NCBI RefSeq assembly: GCF_001457475.1
Contig: NZ_LN831029.1
Coordinates: forward strand, 2,418,001 to 2,482,000
Direction: 5' to 3'
DNA: 64,000 bases
Source: Achromobacter xylosoxidans
Lineage (GTDB): Bacteria > Pseudomonadota > Gammaproteobacteria > Burkholderiales > Burkholderiaceae_B
In this document: piece by piece, positions 42,558 through 52,230 of the stretch
How the letters are laid out: each line of letters opens with the position of its first letter
Numbering within the stretch: position 1 is the stretch's first letter
The notes under the pieces: model-generated
The model's input: the letters and a program-made list of their open reading frames with translations, nothing else
Databases searched by the model: none
Told to the model about the DNA's origin: nothing
Position numbers and translations under genes: made by a program

Positions 42558-43778
42558 ATGAAAAATCCCTTCAAGATCGCCAAGTCCATCATCCAATGGA
42601 TGGGCGCGCTGTTGCTGCGCCCCGCCACCCGCATCGGCCTGGGCGTGCTGGTCATCGGCGGGTTCCTGGGCGGCGTCACGTTCCTGGCGCTGTTCAACAC
42701 CGGCATGAACGCCACCAACACCGAGGCGTTCTGTATTTCCTGCCACTCGATGCGCGACACCGTGCTGCCGGAACTGCAGCAGAGCGTGCATTGGAAAAAC
42801 CGTTCGGGCGTGCGCGCCCACTGTCCGGACTGCCACGTGCCGCATGACTTCACCTCGAAGGTCGCGCGCAAGATGCAGGCCTCGCGCGAAGTGCTGGGAC
42901 ACCTGATGGGCACGATCGGCACGCCCGAGAAATTCCAGGAACACCGCATCGTGCTGGCCACGCGCGAGTGGGCCCGCTTCAAGGCCAACAATTCCAAGGA
43001 ATGCCGCAACTGCCACGATTACGCCAGCATGGATTTCGACAAGATGCGGGTGACCTCGCAGACCACGATGCACGGCGCGGCCGAGCGCAATGCCAGTTGC
43101 GTCGACTGCCACAAGGGCATCGCGCACCGATTGCCCGAGGTCAAGTCACAGGGCAACCCGGCGCTGGCGGCGCTCACGGCCGACGCACGCGGCGCGGCCA
43201 TCGACGCCGGCCGCGAGTACTACAGCGTCATGCCGCAGCCGATCTACGCGGACGAGGGCCTGGACCGCGAGATCGGCGCCATCGAGATCGCCACCGGCGT
43301 GAAGGTGCTGCAGAAGAAAAAGGACGCGGTGCAGGTCGAATTGCAACTCTGGAGGAAGAACAAGGGTTACGCCCGGGTGCTGTACGGCCAGTTCGGCCTG
43401 AACATCACCAGCGCCGTGCTGAGCCAGGAGGTGTCGCGCGACGACGGCGTGGTCCATGTCATCGAAAGCCGGATCGACGATGTGACCGGCCTGCAATGGC
43501 AGAAGATCGCCGCCACGGTCTGGCTGCGCGGCGGCGGCCTGGTGGCTGACGTCGCGCCGATCTGGACGGCGGCCAGGAAGAGCTATTCGCAGAGCTGCAG
43601 CGTCTGCCACCGGCAGCCGAACGAGGCCTCGCACGACGCCAACCAATGGCCCGGGCTGTTCGGCGGCATGGTCGGCTTCACCAACATGGACGACCAGACC
43701 GCCAAGCTGGTCCTGAAATACCTGCAACTGCATTCCTCCGATTTTGCTGCAAAGGACAGTGTGGCCGCGGCCCACTGA
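42558..43778 (+). CDS. torC: Pentaheme quinol dehydrogenase cytochrome TorC
   Basis: 406 residues. The N-terminal NapC/NirT part has a membrane anchor ([20 protein letters not shown]) and four heme motifs (CISCH, CPDCH, CRNCH, CVDCH). A C-terminal extension of about 200 residues carries a fifth, CSVCH (in [17 protein letters not shown]), which defines TorC against four-heme NapC. It oxidises menaquinol and feeds electrons to TorA. All five motifs are canonical CXXCH and so depend on the Ccm system. Confidence 0.93.
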   Translation: MKNPFKIAKSIIQWMGALLLRPATRIGLGVLVIGGFLGGVTFLALFNTGMNATNTEAFCISCHSMRDTVLPELQQSVHWKNRSGVRAHCPDCHVPHDFTSKVARKMQASREVLGHLMGTIGTPEKFQEHRIVLATREWARFKANNSKECRNCHDYASMDFDKMRVTSQTTMHGAAERNASCVDCHKGIAHRLPEVKSQGNPALAALTADARGAAIDAGREYYSVMPQPIYADEGLDREIGAIEIATGVKVLQKKKDAVQVELQLWRKNKGYARVLYGQFGLNITSAVLSQEVSRDDGVVHVIESRIDDVTGLQWQKIAATVWLRGGGLVADVAPIWTAARKSYSQSCSVCHRQPNEASHDANQWPGLFGGMVGFTNMDDQTAKLVLKYLQLHSSDFAAKDSVAAAH

Positions 43779-43785
43779 GAAAGAC

Positions 43786-46298
43786 ATGAAACTCTCCCGT
43801 CGTCGTTTCCTGGGTGGTGTCGCCGCCTCGCTGGGCTCCATGGTGGTGCCGCCGCTGTTGCGCAATGGCCGCGTGCTGCGCGCCGCCACGCTTGGCGATG
43901 AGGACGCCGGCCCGGGCCGCTGGCGGTTCTCCGGCGCGCACTGGGGCGCATTCCGCGCCCGGGTCGTGGCCGGCCGCGTCGTGGAAATCAAGCCTTTCGA
44001 GTTCGACAAGCATCCGACGCCGATCCTCGATGGCACGCTGGACGTGCTGTACAGCGCCTCGCGGGTGCGCTATCCGATGGTGCGGCTCGACTGGTATCGC
44101 AAGCGCGGCGCCGCGGGCCAGGCGCTGCGCGGCGACAACCGCTTCATCCGGGTCGGCTGGGATGAGGCGCTGGACCTGGTCTACGACGAGCTCGAGCGGG
44201 TGCAGCGCGACCATGGCCCCTGGGCGCTGCATGTGGGCAACGTCGGCTGGCGCTCGGTGGGGCTGATGCACAGCTGCGGCAACCACATGCTGCGCGCCAT
44301 GGGCATGCACGGCTATAGCGTCGGCACCGCGGGCGACTACTCGACCGGGGCCGGCCAGACCATCCTGCCCTACGTGCTGGGTTCGACCGAGGTGTATTCG
44401 CAGGGCACGTCCTGGGACATCATCCTCAAGGAAACGCGGGTGCTGGTGTTCTGGGCCAGCGATCCGATCAAGAACCTGCAGGTCGGCTGGAACACCGAAA
44501 CGCACGAGGCCTATGCCTATTTCGAGCAGCTCAGGCAGAAGGTCGCGAAGCGTGAAATCACGGTGATCTGCGTCGATCCGGTGAAAAGCAAGACGCGCAA
44601 CTACCTGGACTGCGAGCACCAGTACGTCAATCCGCTGACCGACGTGGCCTTCATGCTGGGCATTGCCCACACCTTGTGGAAAGAGAACCTGTACGACGCT
44701 AAGTTCCTCGAGACCTATGCGGTCGGCTTCGACGAGTTCATCGCCTACGTCGAGGGCAAGACCGAGGACAAGATCGAACGTACCCCGGAATGGGCCGCGT
44801 CGATCTGCGGCGTGCCGGCGCAGCGCATCCGCGAGCTGGCGCGCCTGATGGCGGCCAATCGCACGCAGCTGATGTTCGGTTGGGCGATCCAGCGCCAACA
44901 GCATGGCGAGCAGCCTTACTGGATGGGCGCGATCCTGGCCGCAATGCTGGGCCAGATCGGCCTGCCCGGCGGCGGCATCAGTTATTCGCACCACTACAGT
45001 TCGGTGGGCGTGTCGGCCTCGGGCGCGTCGATGCCGGGCGCGTTTCCGCTGAACCTGGATACCGGCCGCAAACCCCGGCACGAGAACGACGACTACCAGG
45101 GGTACAGCGCCGTCGTGCCGGTGTCGCGGGTGATCGACGCCTTGCTGGAACCGGGCAAGGAAATCAACTTCAATGGCCACAAGGTCAAGCTGCCGCCGTA
45201 CAAGGTGGCGATCTTCTCGGGCTGCAACCAGTGGCACCGGCAACAGGACCGCAATCGCATGAAGCGCGCGTACCAGAAGCTGGAAACGGTGGTGGCCATC
45301 GACTACAACTGGACCGCCACCTGCCGCTTCGCCGATATCGTGCTGCCGGCCTGCACCCCCTACGAGCGCAATGATATCGACGCTTACGGTTCCTATTCGA
45401 ACCGCGGCGTGATCGCCATGCACAAACTGGTCGATCCGCTGTACCACTCGCGCTCGGACTTCGATATCTGGACGGACTTCTGCAAGCGCATGGGACGCGA
45501 CGTGGAATACACGCGCAACATGAACGAGATGCAGTGGGTCGAGTCGCTGTACGAGGATTGCCGCAAGGAAAATGCCGGCAAGGGCTTCGACATGCTGCCG
45601 TTCGCGCAATTCTGGGAGCAGGGCTACGTGCTGTTCCCGGAGGGCAAACCGTGGGTGCGCCACGCCGATTTCCGCGAAGACCCCGAGGTCAACGCGCTGG
45701 GCACGCCGTCCGGGTTCATCGAGATCTACAGCCGCAAGATTGCCGGCTTTGGCTACCGCGATTGCAAAGGGCATCCGGTCTGGATGGAAAAGGCCGAACG
45801 CTCCCACAACGGTCCGCGATCGGACAAATTCCCGCTCTGGCTGCAGTCGGCGCATCCGGATACCCGCCTGCATTCACAAACCTGCGAATCGCCCTCGCGG
45901 CGCGCCACCTACACCATCCAGGGGCGCGAACCGGTCTACCTCAATCCCGACGATGCCCGTCAGCGCGGCATCAAGCATGGCGACCTGGTGCGGGTGTTCA
46001 ACGACCGTGGGCAATTGCTGGCCGGCGCGTCGCTTTCGGCCAACTTCCCCCCGGGGTGGTGCGCATCCAGGAGGGCGCCTGGTATGGGCCGACCGGGCCG
46101 GAGATCGGCGCGCTGGACACCTATGGCGATCCCAACACGCTGACGCTGGACGTCGGCACCTCCGAGCTGGCGCAGGGGCCAAGCCCCAACACCTGCCTGG
46201 TGGAAATCGAACCGTACAAGGGCGTGGCGCCACCGGTGACCGCGTTCGGCGGCCCGACCGAGGTGGATATCGATGGCAAGGCACTGGCCCGGCATTGA
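43786..46298 (+). pseudogene. torA: TMAO reductase catalytic subunit TorA, frameshifted near the 3' end
   Basis: Would be an 837-residue molybdopterin enzyme of the DMSO reductase family: Tat signal SRRRFLGG, Mo ligand Ser region [11 protein letters not shown], conserved [17 protein letters not shown], and no N-terminal Fe-S cysteines, as in TorA. After about residue 754 the frame fails in a CCCCCCGGGG run (46047-46056) and stops at 46143. Shifting one base restores [13 protein letters not shown] and the normal C-terminus to 46298. One missing G (or C) explains it. As written, the last 85 residues, which include cofactor-binding segments, are lost. Sequencing error in a homopolymer must be excluded. 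Confidence 0.88.
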
Positions 46299-46345
46299 GG
46301 CCTCGGCCGGCGCGGAACGCCGACCGGTGTGGATCCTGTGATTTC

Positions 46346-47029
46346 ATGGAGCATGCGTTGAACCTTGCATTATCCGACCCTGACTGGGGCGCGGCCTGCC
46401 AGCTGCGTTCGCAGCTGTATGGGTGGTTTTCCACCGTTTTTGCCAGGGAAATGGAACCCGGCGCCATGGCCTTGTGCCAGGGCGGCGGCGCCGATCATTT
46501 GCTGGCGGTGTTCAAGGCGCTTGGGCTTGGCCGGCAGGCCGATGCTGTGGCCGCCGTGTTCAAGGCATGGGCGGGGCACCCCGACGCGCCGTTGGAAAAC
46601 GCGGCCGACTTCGCCGCGCTGTTCCTGCTGGAGGGGCGGGCGGCGCCCATTCCCTACGCCTCGCATTACCTGGAGGAAGGTGGGCAGCTGTACGGCGAGC
46701 CGGCGCGGCTGATGCGCGCGTTCCTGGAGTCCAGCCAGTTGCGGCTGGACGCGCAGTTCAAGGAGCCCGAAGACCACATTGCCGTCATCCTGGCGGCGCT
46801 GGCGCGCTGGAGCCGGGAGGGCGGGCGGGCGAATGACGTCGCCGCCTGCGCGGGGGAGCAGGCGGCCTATCTGGACGCCGCGCTGATGCCCTGGGTCGCG
46901 CACTGGCAGGCCCTGGTGGACGGCGTGGACACCCTGGCGTTCCGCTTCTATCCGGCGGTCGCGGGGCTGCTGGTCGCGTTTCTTCACCTGGATCGGGACT
47001 ACCTGCGGTCTTTCGAGGCAGGGGGGTAA
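46346..47029 (+). CDS. torD: TorD chaperone for TMAO reductase
   Basis: 227-residue all-helical protein of the TorD/DmsD family. It begins SQLYGWFSTVFAREMEPGAM and contains DFAALFLLEGRAAPIPYASH, LYGEPARLMRAFLESS and the conserved PEDHIAVILAALA motif (EPxDH). It binds the TorA signal peptide and aids molybdenum cofactor insertion before Tat export. Intact and 47 bases downstream of torA. Confidence 0.9.
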   Translation: MEHALNLALSDPDWGAACQLRSQLYGWFSTVFAREMEPGAMALCQGGGADHLLAVFKALGLGRQADAVAAVFKAWAGHPDAPLENAADFAALFLLEGRAAPIPYASHYLEEGGQLYGEPARLMRAFLESSQLRLDAQFKEPEDHIAVILAALARWSREGGRANDVAACAGEQAAYLDAALMPWVAHWQALVDGVDTLAFRFYPAVAGLLVAFLHLDRDYLRSFEAGG

Positions 47030-47057
47030 GAAAGGTCTTAAATAAACCCGTCCCCTA

Positions 47058-47071
47058 TTGATCGGCATCAA
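47058..47071 (+). promoter_or_regulatory. Perfect FNR/ANR box of the ttrBCA operon
   Basis: TTGAT-CGGC-ATCAA is an exact match to the FNR consensus, 62 bases before the ttrB start. A GATAAG hexamer about 27 bases downstream fits a -10 element for a class II FNR-activated promoter. Expression under oxygen limitation is expected. Confidence 0.85.
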
Positions 47072-47132
47072 CTCTCTATATAACCAAAAGCGATAAGTTA
47101 ATGGCACAACGACATAATTCGCGGAGAAGTCT

Positions 47133-47900
47133 GTGCCTCACCCCCCACCCGAAGTCCCCCTCCCGGGCAAACGCGGTTTCCTGAAGAACCTGCTCGGCCT
47201 GAGCGCCGCGGCCACCATCATCCCCATCCGTGCCGAAGCCGGCACCGGCATCAACCAGCAACCTCCCCGTCGTCCCGGCATTCCCGGCAAGCGCTACGGC
47301 ATGTTGGTCGACCTGCGCAAATGCATCGGCTGCCAGTCCTGTACGGTCAGCTGTTCGCTGGAAAACCTGCCGCCCGTCGGCCAGTTCCGCACCACCGTCC
47401 TGCAATACGAAGTCCAGCCCGACAACGGCAGCCCCTGCGCCATGGTGATGCTGCCGCGCCTGTGCAACCACTGCGACAACCCGCCCTGCGTGCCCGTCTG
47501 CCCGGTGCAGGCCACCTTCCAGCGCGAGGACGGCATCGTGCTGGTCGACAACGAGCGCTGCGTCGGCTGCGGCTATTGCGTGCAGGCCTGTCCGTACGAC
47601 GCCCGTTTCATCAATCACGACACCCAGACCGCCGACAAGTGCACCTTCTGCGAGCACCGGCTCGAAGCCGGCCTGCTGCCGGCCTGTGTCGAAAGCTGCG
47701 TGGGCGGCGCGCGCATCATCGGCGACCTGAACGACCCCGACAGCGCGATCTCGCGGCTGATGGCCGAGCATCGCGCCGACATCAAGGTGCTCAAGCCCGA
47801 GATGAAGACCGATCCCCACGTCTATTACATCGGCCTGCCCGATGCCTTCGTGCACCACATCGACGGCCAGGCCGGCGTGCGCCTGGCCGGCGGCCATTGA
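47133..47900 (+). CDS. ttrB: Tetrathionate reductase iron-sulfur subunit TtrB
   Basis: 255 residues from a GTG at 47133. Four ferredoxin-type cysteine clusters are present: CIGCQSCTVSC, CNHCDNPPCVPVC, CVGCGYCVQAC, and CTFC with CVESC, for four [4Fe-4S] centres. The signal peptide has GKRGFLKNLLG: Lys-Arg in place of twin Arg. A Lys-Arg Tat signal is known from Salmonella TtrB, so this supports the assignment. It passes electrons from TtrC to TtrA in the periplasm. Confidence 0.88.
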   Translation: MPHPPPEVPLPGKRGFLKNLLGLSAAATIIPIRAEAGTGINQQPPRRPGIPGKRYGMLVDLRKCIGCQSCTVSCSLENLPPVGQFRTTVLQYEVQPDNGSPCAMVMLPRLCNHCDNPPCVPVCPVQATFQREDGIVLVDNERCVGCGYCVQACPYDARFINHDTQTADKCTFCEHRLEAGLLPACVESCVGGARIIGDLNDPDSAISRLMAEHRADIKVLKPEMKTDPHVYYIGLPDAFVHHIDGQAGVRLAGGH

Positions 47901-47913
47901 GAAGGGGAGCCTC

Positions 47914-48948
47914 ATGCAGATCACCGAATTGTTGACCCCGGTCTACGACGCCGCCTGGCTGCCCTGGGCGGTGCAGTATTTCTTTCTTATCGGCATCGCC
48001 GCCACCGCCGCGCTGACGGCCGCCGGCGCCGCCTTTGGCGAGGCGGGATCGCCGGCCCGCCGGTTGCTGCCGGCCGCCGTGACCGTGCTGCTGGTGTGCG
48101 CCATTGCCGCGCCGGTCTCGCTGCTGGCCGACCTGCACCAGCCGGGCCGCTTCTGGCACTTCTATACCCGGCTCACGCCGTGGTCGTGGATGTGGCTGGG
48201 GGCGCTGCTGCTGCCGGTCTTCACCGGGCTGGCCGTGCTGTTCTGCGCCGCCTGGTGGTGGGGGCGCATGGTCTGGGTGCGCCTGCTGGCGCTGGCGTTG
48301 GCGCTGTCGGCCGTGTCGATCCTGGTCTACACCGGGGCCGAGGTCATGGTGCTGCGCGCCCGTCCGCTGTGGCACACGCCGTTCCTGCCGCTGAACTTCG
48401 CGCTGACCGCCTGGCTGGGCGCGCTGGGGGCGATGTTCCTGGTGGGGCGCTGGCTGCCCGGCGGCATGGCGGCCTTGCCCGTCGAGCTGCTGCGCCGCCT
48501 CGGCGTGACGTCGGTGGTGATGATGGCCATCGGCGCGGGCGCCTGGATCCTGCTGGGACTGCTGGGCGTGGATGCCTCGTTCGACGCGGCGTTGCGGCTG
48601 TTCGGCGAGTTCCCCGTGTGGCGCGCCAGCCTGGCCGGCGCCGTGGCCACCGCGTTCTGCATGATCGCGCTGCTGCAGCGCGCGCCGCGCACCCTGGCGG
48701 CGCCGTTGCCGTCGGCCGCGCTGGCGCTGACCATGCTGGCGGCTGCGTGGATCTTCCGCTGGGTCGTGTTCATGAGCGTGCAGGGCGTGCCCAAGTACGG
48801 CGCCGGCCTGTACCTGTACGACATGCCCTGGGGCAGCGACGGTCTGCTCGGCATGATCGGCGTGCTGGGCCTGTGCGTCGCGCTGGTGGCCGCCGTGACC
48901 TATGCGCTGGAACTGTTCCCGGCCCGCACCCGCGGCCTGGCGGCCTGA
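47914..48948 (+). CDS. ttrC: Tetrathionate reductase membrane subunit TtrC (NrfD/PsrC type)
   Basis: 344 residues with about nine transmembrane helices. The NrfD/PsrC signature region is APVSLLADLHQPGRFWHFY followed by TPWSWMWLGALLLPVF. Late helices carry LAAAWIFRWVVFMSVQGVPK. It oxidises menaquinol and reduces TtrB. GGGGAGC precedes the ATG at 47914, 14 bases after ttrB. Confidence 0.88.
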   Translation: MQITELLTPVYDAAWLPWAVQYFFLIGIAATAALTAAGAAFGEAGSPARRLLPAAVTVLLVCAIAAPVSLLADLHQPGRFWHFYTRLTPWSWMWLGALLLPVFTGLAVLFCAAWWWGRMVWVRLLALALALSAVSILVYTGAEVMVLRARPLWHTPFLPLNFALTAWLGALGAMFLVGRWLPGGMAALPVELLRRLGVTSVVMMAIGAGAWILLGLLGVDASFDAALRLFGEFPVWRASLAGAVATAFCMIALLQRAPRTLAAPLPSAALALTMLAAAWIFRWVVFMSVQGVPKYGAGLYLYDMPWGSDGLLGMIGVLGLCVALVAAVTYALELFPARTRGLAA

Positions 48949-48979
48949 TGCCGCCGGCCCGACAAGAATTCGCATCGAG

Positions 48980-51900
48980 ATGACCATGGACAAGCCTCAC
49001 CAAGACGATATCCCCGCCCATGCCGACGGGCCCGATCAACCCGACAACGCCGCGCGCCGCAAGCTGATCGCGCGCGGCGGCGTGGTCGCCGGCGGCATGG
49101 CCGCCTTCGCGGCCGGCTACGGCGAGACCGTCGCCAAGGCCGTCAAGGGCCTGGCGCAGGGCACCGCCGGCGTGCCCACCGCGCATGCGGTGCGCGGCAA
49201 TTCGCTGACGCCCGAATTCCGCATCGACCCGGTCACGGGCCTGCTGTCGACCCAGCCGGGCCAGACCGTCAGCCCCTCCAGCTGCCTGGGCTGCTGGACG
49301 CAGTGCGGCGTGCGGCTGCGCGTCGATACCAAGGCCAACCGCATCCTGCGGGTGGCCGGCAACCCGTATCACCCGCTGGCCACCACGCGCCCGGCCGCGA
49401 TGGACGCGCCGGTGCGCGAGACCTACGCGCAACTGGGCGGCGACAACGGCCTGGAAGGCCGCGCCACGTCCTGTGCGCGCGGTTCGGCCATGCTGGAGCA
49501 GATGCACAGCCCGTACCGCGTGCTCCAGCCGCTCAAGCGCGTCGGCGGCCGCGGCGAAGGCAAGTGGCAGACGATTTCCTTCGAGCAGTTGGTGCAGGAG
49601 GTGTGCGAAGGCGGCGACCTGTTCGGCGAGGGCCACGTCGATGGCCTGCGCGCCATCTTCGACCGCGACACGCCGCTGGATCCGGCCAATCCGGAGTACG
49701 GCGCCAAGGTCAACCAGTTCCTGTTCACCGATGCCTCCAACGAAGGCCGCACGCCGCTCATCCAGCGCTTTGCCGGCCAGTCGTTCGGCACCGTCAATTT
49801 CAGCAACCATGGTTCTTATTGCGGGCAGAGCTTCCGCGTCGGCGCGGGCGCGGCGCTGGGCGACCTGAAGGGCATGCCGCACGGCAAGCCGGATTGGGAC
49901 AACGCCCGCTTCGGCCTGTTCATCGGCGCGGCGCCGGCGCAGGCCGGCAACCCGTTCCAGCGCCAGGCGCGCCAGCTGGCCGAGGCCCGCACCCGGCCCG
50001 AGGAGGCCGGCTTCACCTATGTGGTGGTGTCGCCGATGCTGCCCGCGTCCTCCAGCCTGTCGGCCGGCTCGGGCAATGAATGGGTGCCGGTCAATCCGGC
50101 CAGCGACCTGGCGCTGGCGATGGGCCTGATCCGCTGGATCCTGGACCACGAGCGCTTCGACGCGCGCGCGCTGGCGCAGCCCGGCCCGGCGGCCATGAAG
50201 GCGGCGGGCGAGGCGGCATGGACCAACGCCACGCACCTGGTGATCGCCGAGCCCGGCCATCCGCGCCAGGGCAGTTTCCTGCGCGGCGCCGACCTGGGCT
50301 GGGCCAAGCCGGCCGATGCCGGTGAAAAGTGGGAAGACGTGTACGTGGTGCGCCTGGAGGACGGCACGCTGGCGCCGCATACCGGCGCCATGCCTGCCAC
50401 GCTGTTCGTGGACGAGGCGGTGGCGGCGCCGGGCCTGGGGGTCGCGCCGGCCGCGCTGCGCGTGTGCAGCGCGCTGTCGCTGCTGCGCCAGGAGGCGCAT
50501 CGCAAGTCGCTGGACGAATACGCCGCCCTGTGCGGCGTGCCGGCGGCCAAGATCGCCGAACTGGCCGAGCGCTTCACCAGCCACGGCAAGCGCGCGGTGG
50601 CGGATGCGCATGGCGGCACCATGAGCGGCGCGGGCTTCTACACCGCCTACGCCATCGCCATGCTCAACACGCTGGTGGGCAACCTCAACGTCGAGGGCGG
50701 CCTGGTGCTGGACGCCGGCCCGTTCCCGCCCTACGGCGCCGGGCCGCGCTACAACATCGCGGGCTTCGTCAACCGCGCCACGCCCAAGGGCGTGGCCCTG
50801 TCGCGCAACCGCTTTCCGTACGAGAAGTCGAGCGAGTTCAAGCGCAAGCAGGCCGCCGGCCAGCCGGTCTATCCGGCCGCCGCACCCTGGTATCCGGCCA
50901 CGGGCGGCCTGAGCTCCGAGATGCTGGCGTCGGCGCTGGCGGGCTATCCGTATCGCGCCAAGGTCTGGTTCAACCACATGAGCAACCCGATCTACGGCAT
51001 TGCCGGGTTCAGGAACGTGCTGCTGGACAAGCTGAAGGACCCGAAGATCCTGCCGCTGGCGGTGTCGATCAATCCGTTCATCAACGAGACCAACGCGCTG
51101 GCCGACTACATCGTTCCCGACACCGTCACCTACGAAAGCTGGGGCGTGTCGGCGCCGTGGGCCGACGTGGTGGCCAAGGCGTCGACGGTGCGCTGGCCGG
51201 CGGTCGAACCCCGCGTGGCGCGCACCGCCGACGGCGCCCCGGTGTGCCTGGAGTCGTTCCTGATCGCCTGCGCCAAGCGCATCGGCATGCCGGGCTTCGG
51301 CGCCAACGCCATCGCCGATGCGGACGGCAACCACTATCCGCTGGACACGGCCGAGGATTTCTTCCTGCGCGGCATCGCCAACATCGCCTTCGGCGCCGGG
51401 CGGCCGGTGCCCGAGGCCAGCGACGACGATCTTGAGCTGACCGGCGTGGCGCGCTACCGCGATGCGCTGCAAGGCAAGCTCAAGCCCGAGGAGTGGCGCC
51501 GCGTGGCCATGGTGATGAGCCGCGGCGGACGTTTCGATCGCGTGCGCGACGCCTGGACCGATGCCGGCCAGACCCGCCAGGCCTGGGCCAAGCCCTTGCA
51601 GGTGTGGAGCGAGGAATTGGCCGGGTTCCGCCATGCCATGACGGGCGAGCGCTACAGCGGCTGCCCCACCTGGTATCCGGCGCGGCTGGCCGACGGACGC
51701 GACGTGCGCCAGCAGTATCCGCGGGCGGACTGGCCGTTCCTGTTGAGTTCGTTCAAGTCCAACCTGATGAGTTCGATGTCGATCGGCGTGGACCGGCTGC
51801 GCCAGGTGCATCCGCACAATCCGGTGTCGATCAATCGGCAGGACGGCGAGCGGCTGGGCCTGCGCAACGGCGATCGGGTGCGCATCGTCACGCCGGGCGG

Positions 51901-52171
51901 CGCGGTGACCGGGCTGGCGCTGCTGCGCGACGGCATCCAGCCGGGCGCGGTCGGCATCGAGCACGGCTATGGCCACACCGAACTGGGCGCGCGCGCCCAC
52001 CTGGTCGATGGCAAGCCGATGCCGCACGATCCGGCGCTGGCGGCGGGCGTGAACCTGAACGACCTGGGCTTCGGCGACGCGACGCGCGGCGATCATGCCA
52101 ACGTCTGGATCGACTGGGTCTCGGGCGCGGCGGTGCGGCAAGGGTTGCCGGCGCGCATCGAGCGGGCCTGA
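48980..52171 (+). CDS. ttrA: Tetrathionate reductase catalytic subunit TtrA
   Basis: 1063-residue molybdopterin oxidoreductase. Tat signal ARRKLIARGGVVAGG; the [4Fe-4S] motif is CLGCWTQCGVRLRV with a fourth Cys in TSCARGSAM; the long insert typical of TtrA/SrrA/ArrA follows. SNHGSYCGQSFRVGAG is the Mo-ligand region with a conserved Cys. The C-terminal domain contains RLGLRNGDRVRIVTPGG. Reduces tetrathionate to thiosulfate. No ttrRS two-component genes lie in this window, so regulation may rest on FNR alone or on distant regulators. Related substrates (selenate, arsenate) cannot be excluded from sequence alone. Confidence 0.87.
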   Translation: MTMDKPHQDDIPAHADGPDQPDNAARRKLIARGGVVAGGMAAFAAGYGETVAKAVKGLAQGTAGVPTAHAVRGNSLTPEFRIDPVTGLLSTQPGQTVSPSSCLGCWTQCGVRLRVDTKANRILRVAGNPYHPLATTRPAAMDAPVRETYAQLGGDNGLEGRATSCARGSAMLEQMHSPYRVLQPLKRVGGRGEGKWQTISFEQLVQEVCEGGDLFGEGHVDGLRAIFDRDTPLDPANPEYGAKVNQFLFTDASNEGRTPLIQRFAGQSFGTVNFSNHGSYCGQSFRVGAGAALGDLKGMPHGKPDWDNARFGLFIGAAPAQAGNPFQRQARQLAEARTRPEEAGFTYVVVSPMLPASSSLSAGSGNEWVPVNPASDLALAMGLIRWILDHERFDARALAQPGPAAMKAAGEAAWTNATHLVIAEPGHPRQGSFLRGADLGWAKPADAGEKWEDVYVVRLEDGTLAPHTGAMPATLFVDEAVAAPGLGVAPAALRVCSALSLLRQEAHRKSLDEYAALCGVPAAKIAELAERFTSHGKRAVADAHGGTMSGAGFYTAYAIAMLNTLVGNLNVEGGLVLDAGPFPPYGAGPRYNIAGFVNRATPKGVALSRNRFPYEKSSEFKRKQAAGQPVYPAAAPWYPATGGLSSEMLASALAGYPYRAKVWFNHMSNPIYGIAGFRNVLLDKLKDPKILPLAVSINPFINETNALADYIVPDTVTYESWGVSAPWADVVAKASTVRWPAVEPRVARTADGAPVCLESFLIACAKRIGMPGFGANAIADADGNHYPLDTAEDFFLRGIANIAFGAGRPVPEASDDDLELTGVARYRDALQGKLKPEEWRRVAMVMSRGGRFDRVRDAWTDAGQTRQAWAKPLQVWSEELAGFRHAMTGERYSGCPTWYPARLADGRDVRQQYPRADWPFLLSSFKSNLMSSMSIGVDRLRQVHPHNPVSINRQDGERLGLRNGDRVRIVTPGGAVTGLALLRDGIQPGAVGIEHGYGHTELGARAHLVDGKPMPHDPALAAGVNLNDLGFGDATRGDHANVWIDWVSGAAVRQGLPARIERA

Positions 52172-52230
52172 GGCCGCGCGGTGATGCCGGGACGACGCCG
52201 CCGCTGGCGGCGGCGAGCGGCCCCGGCGCG

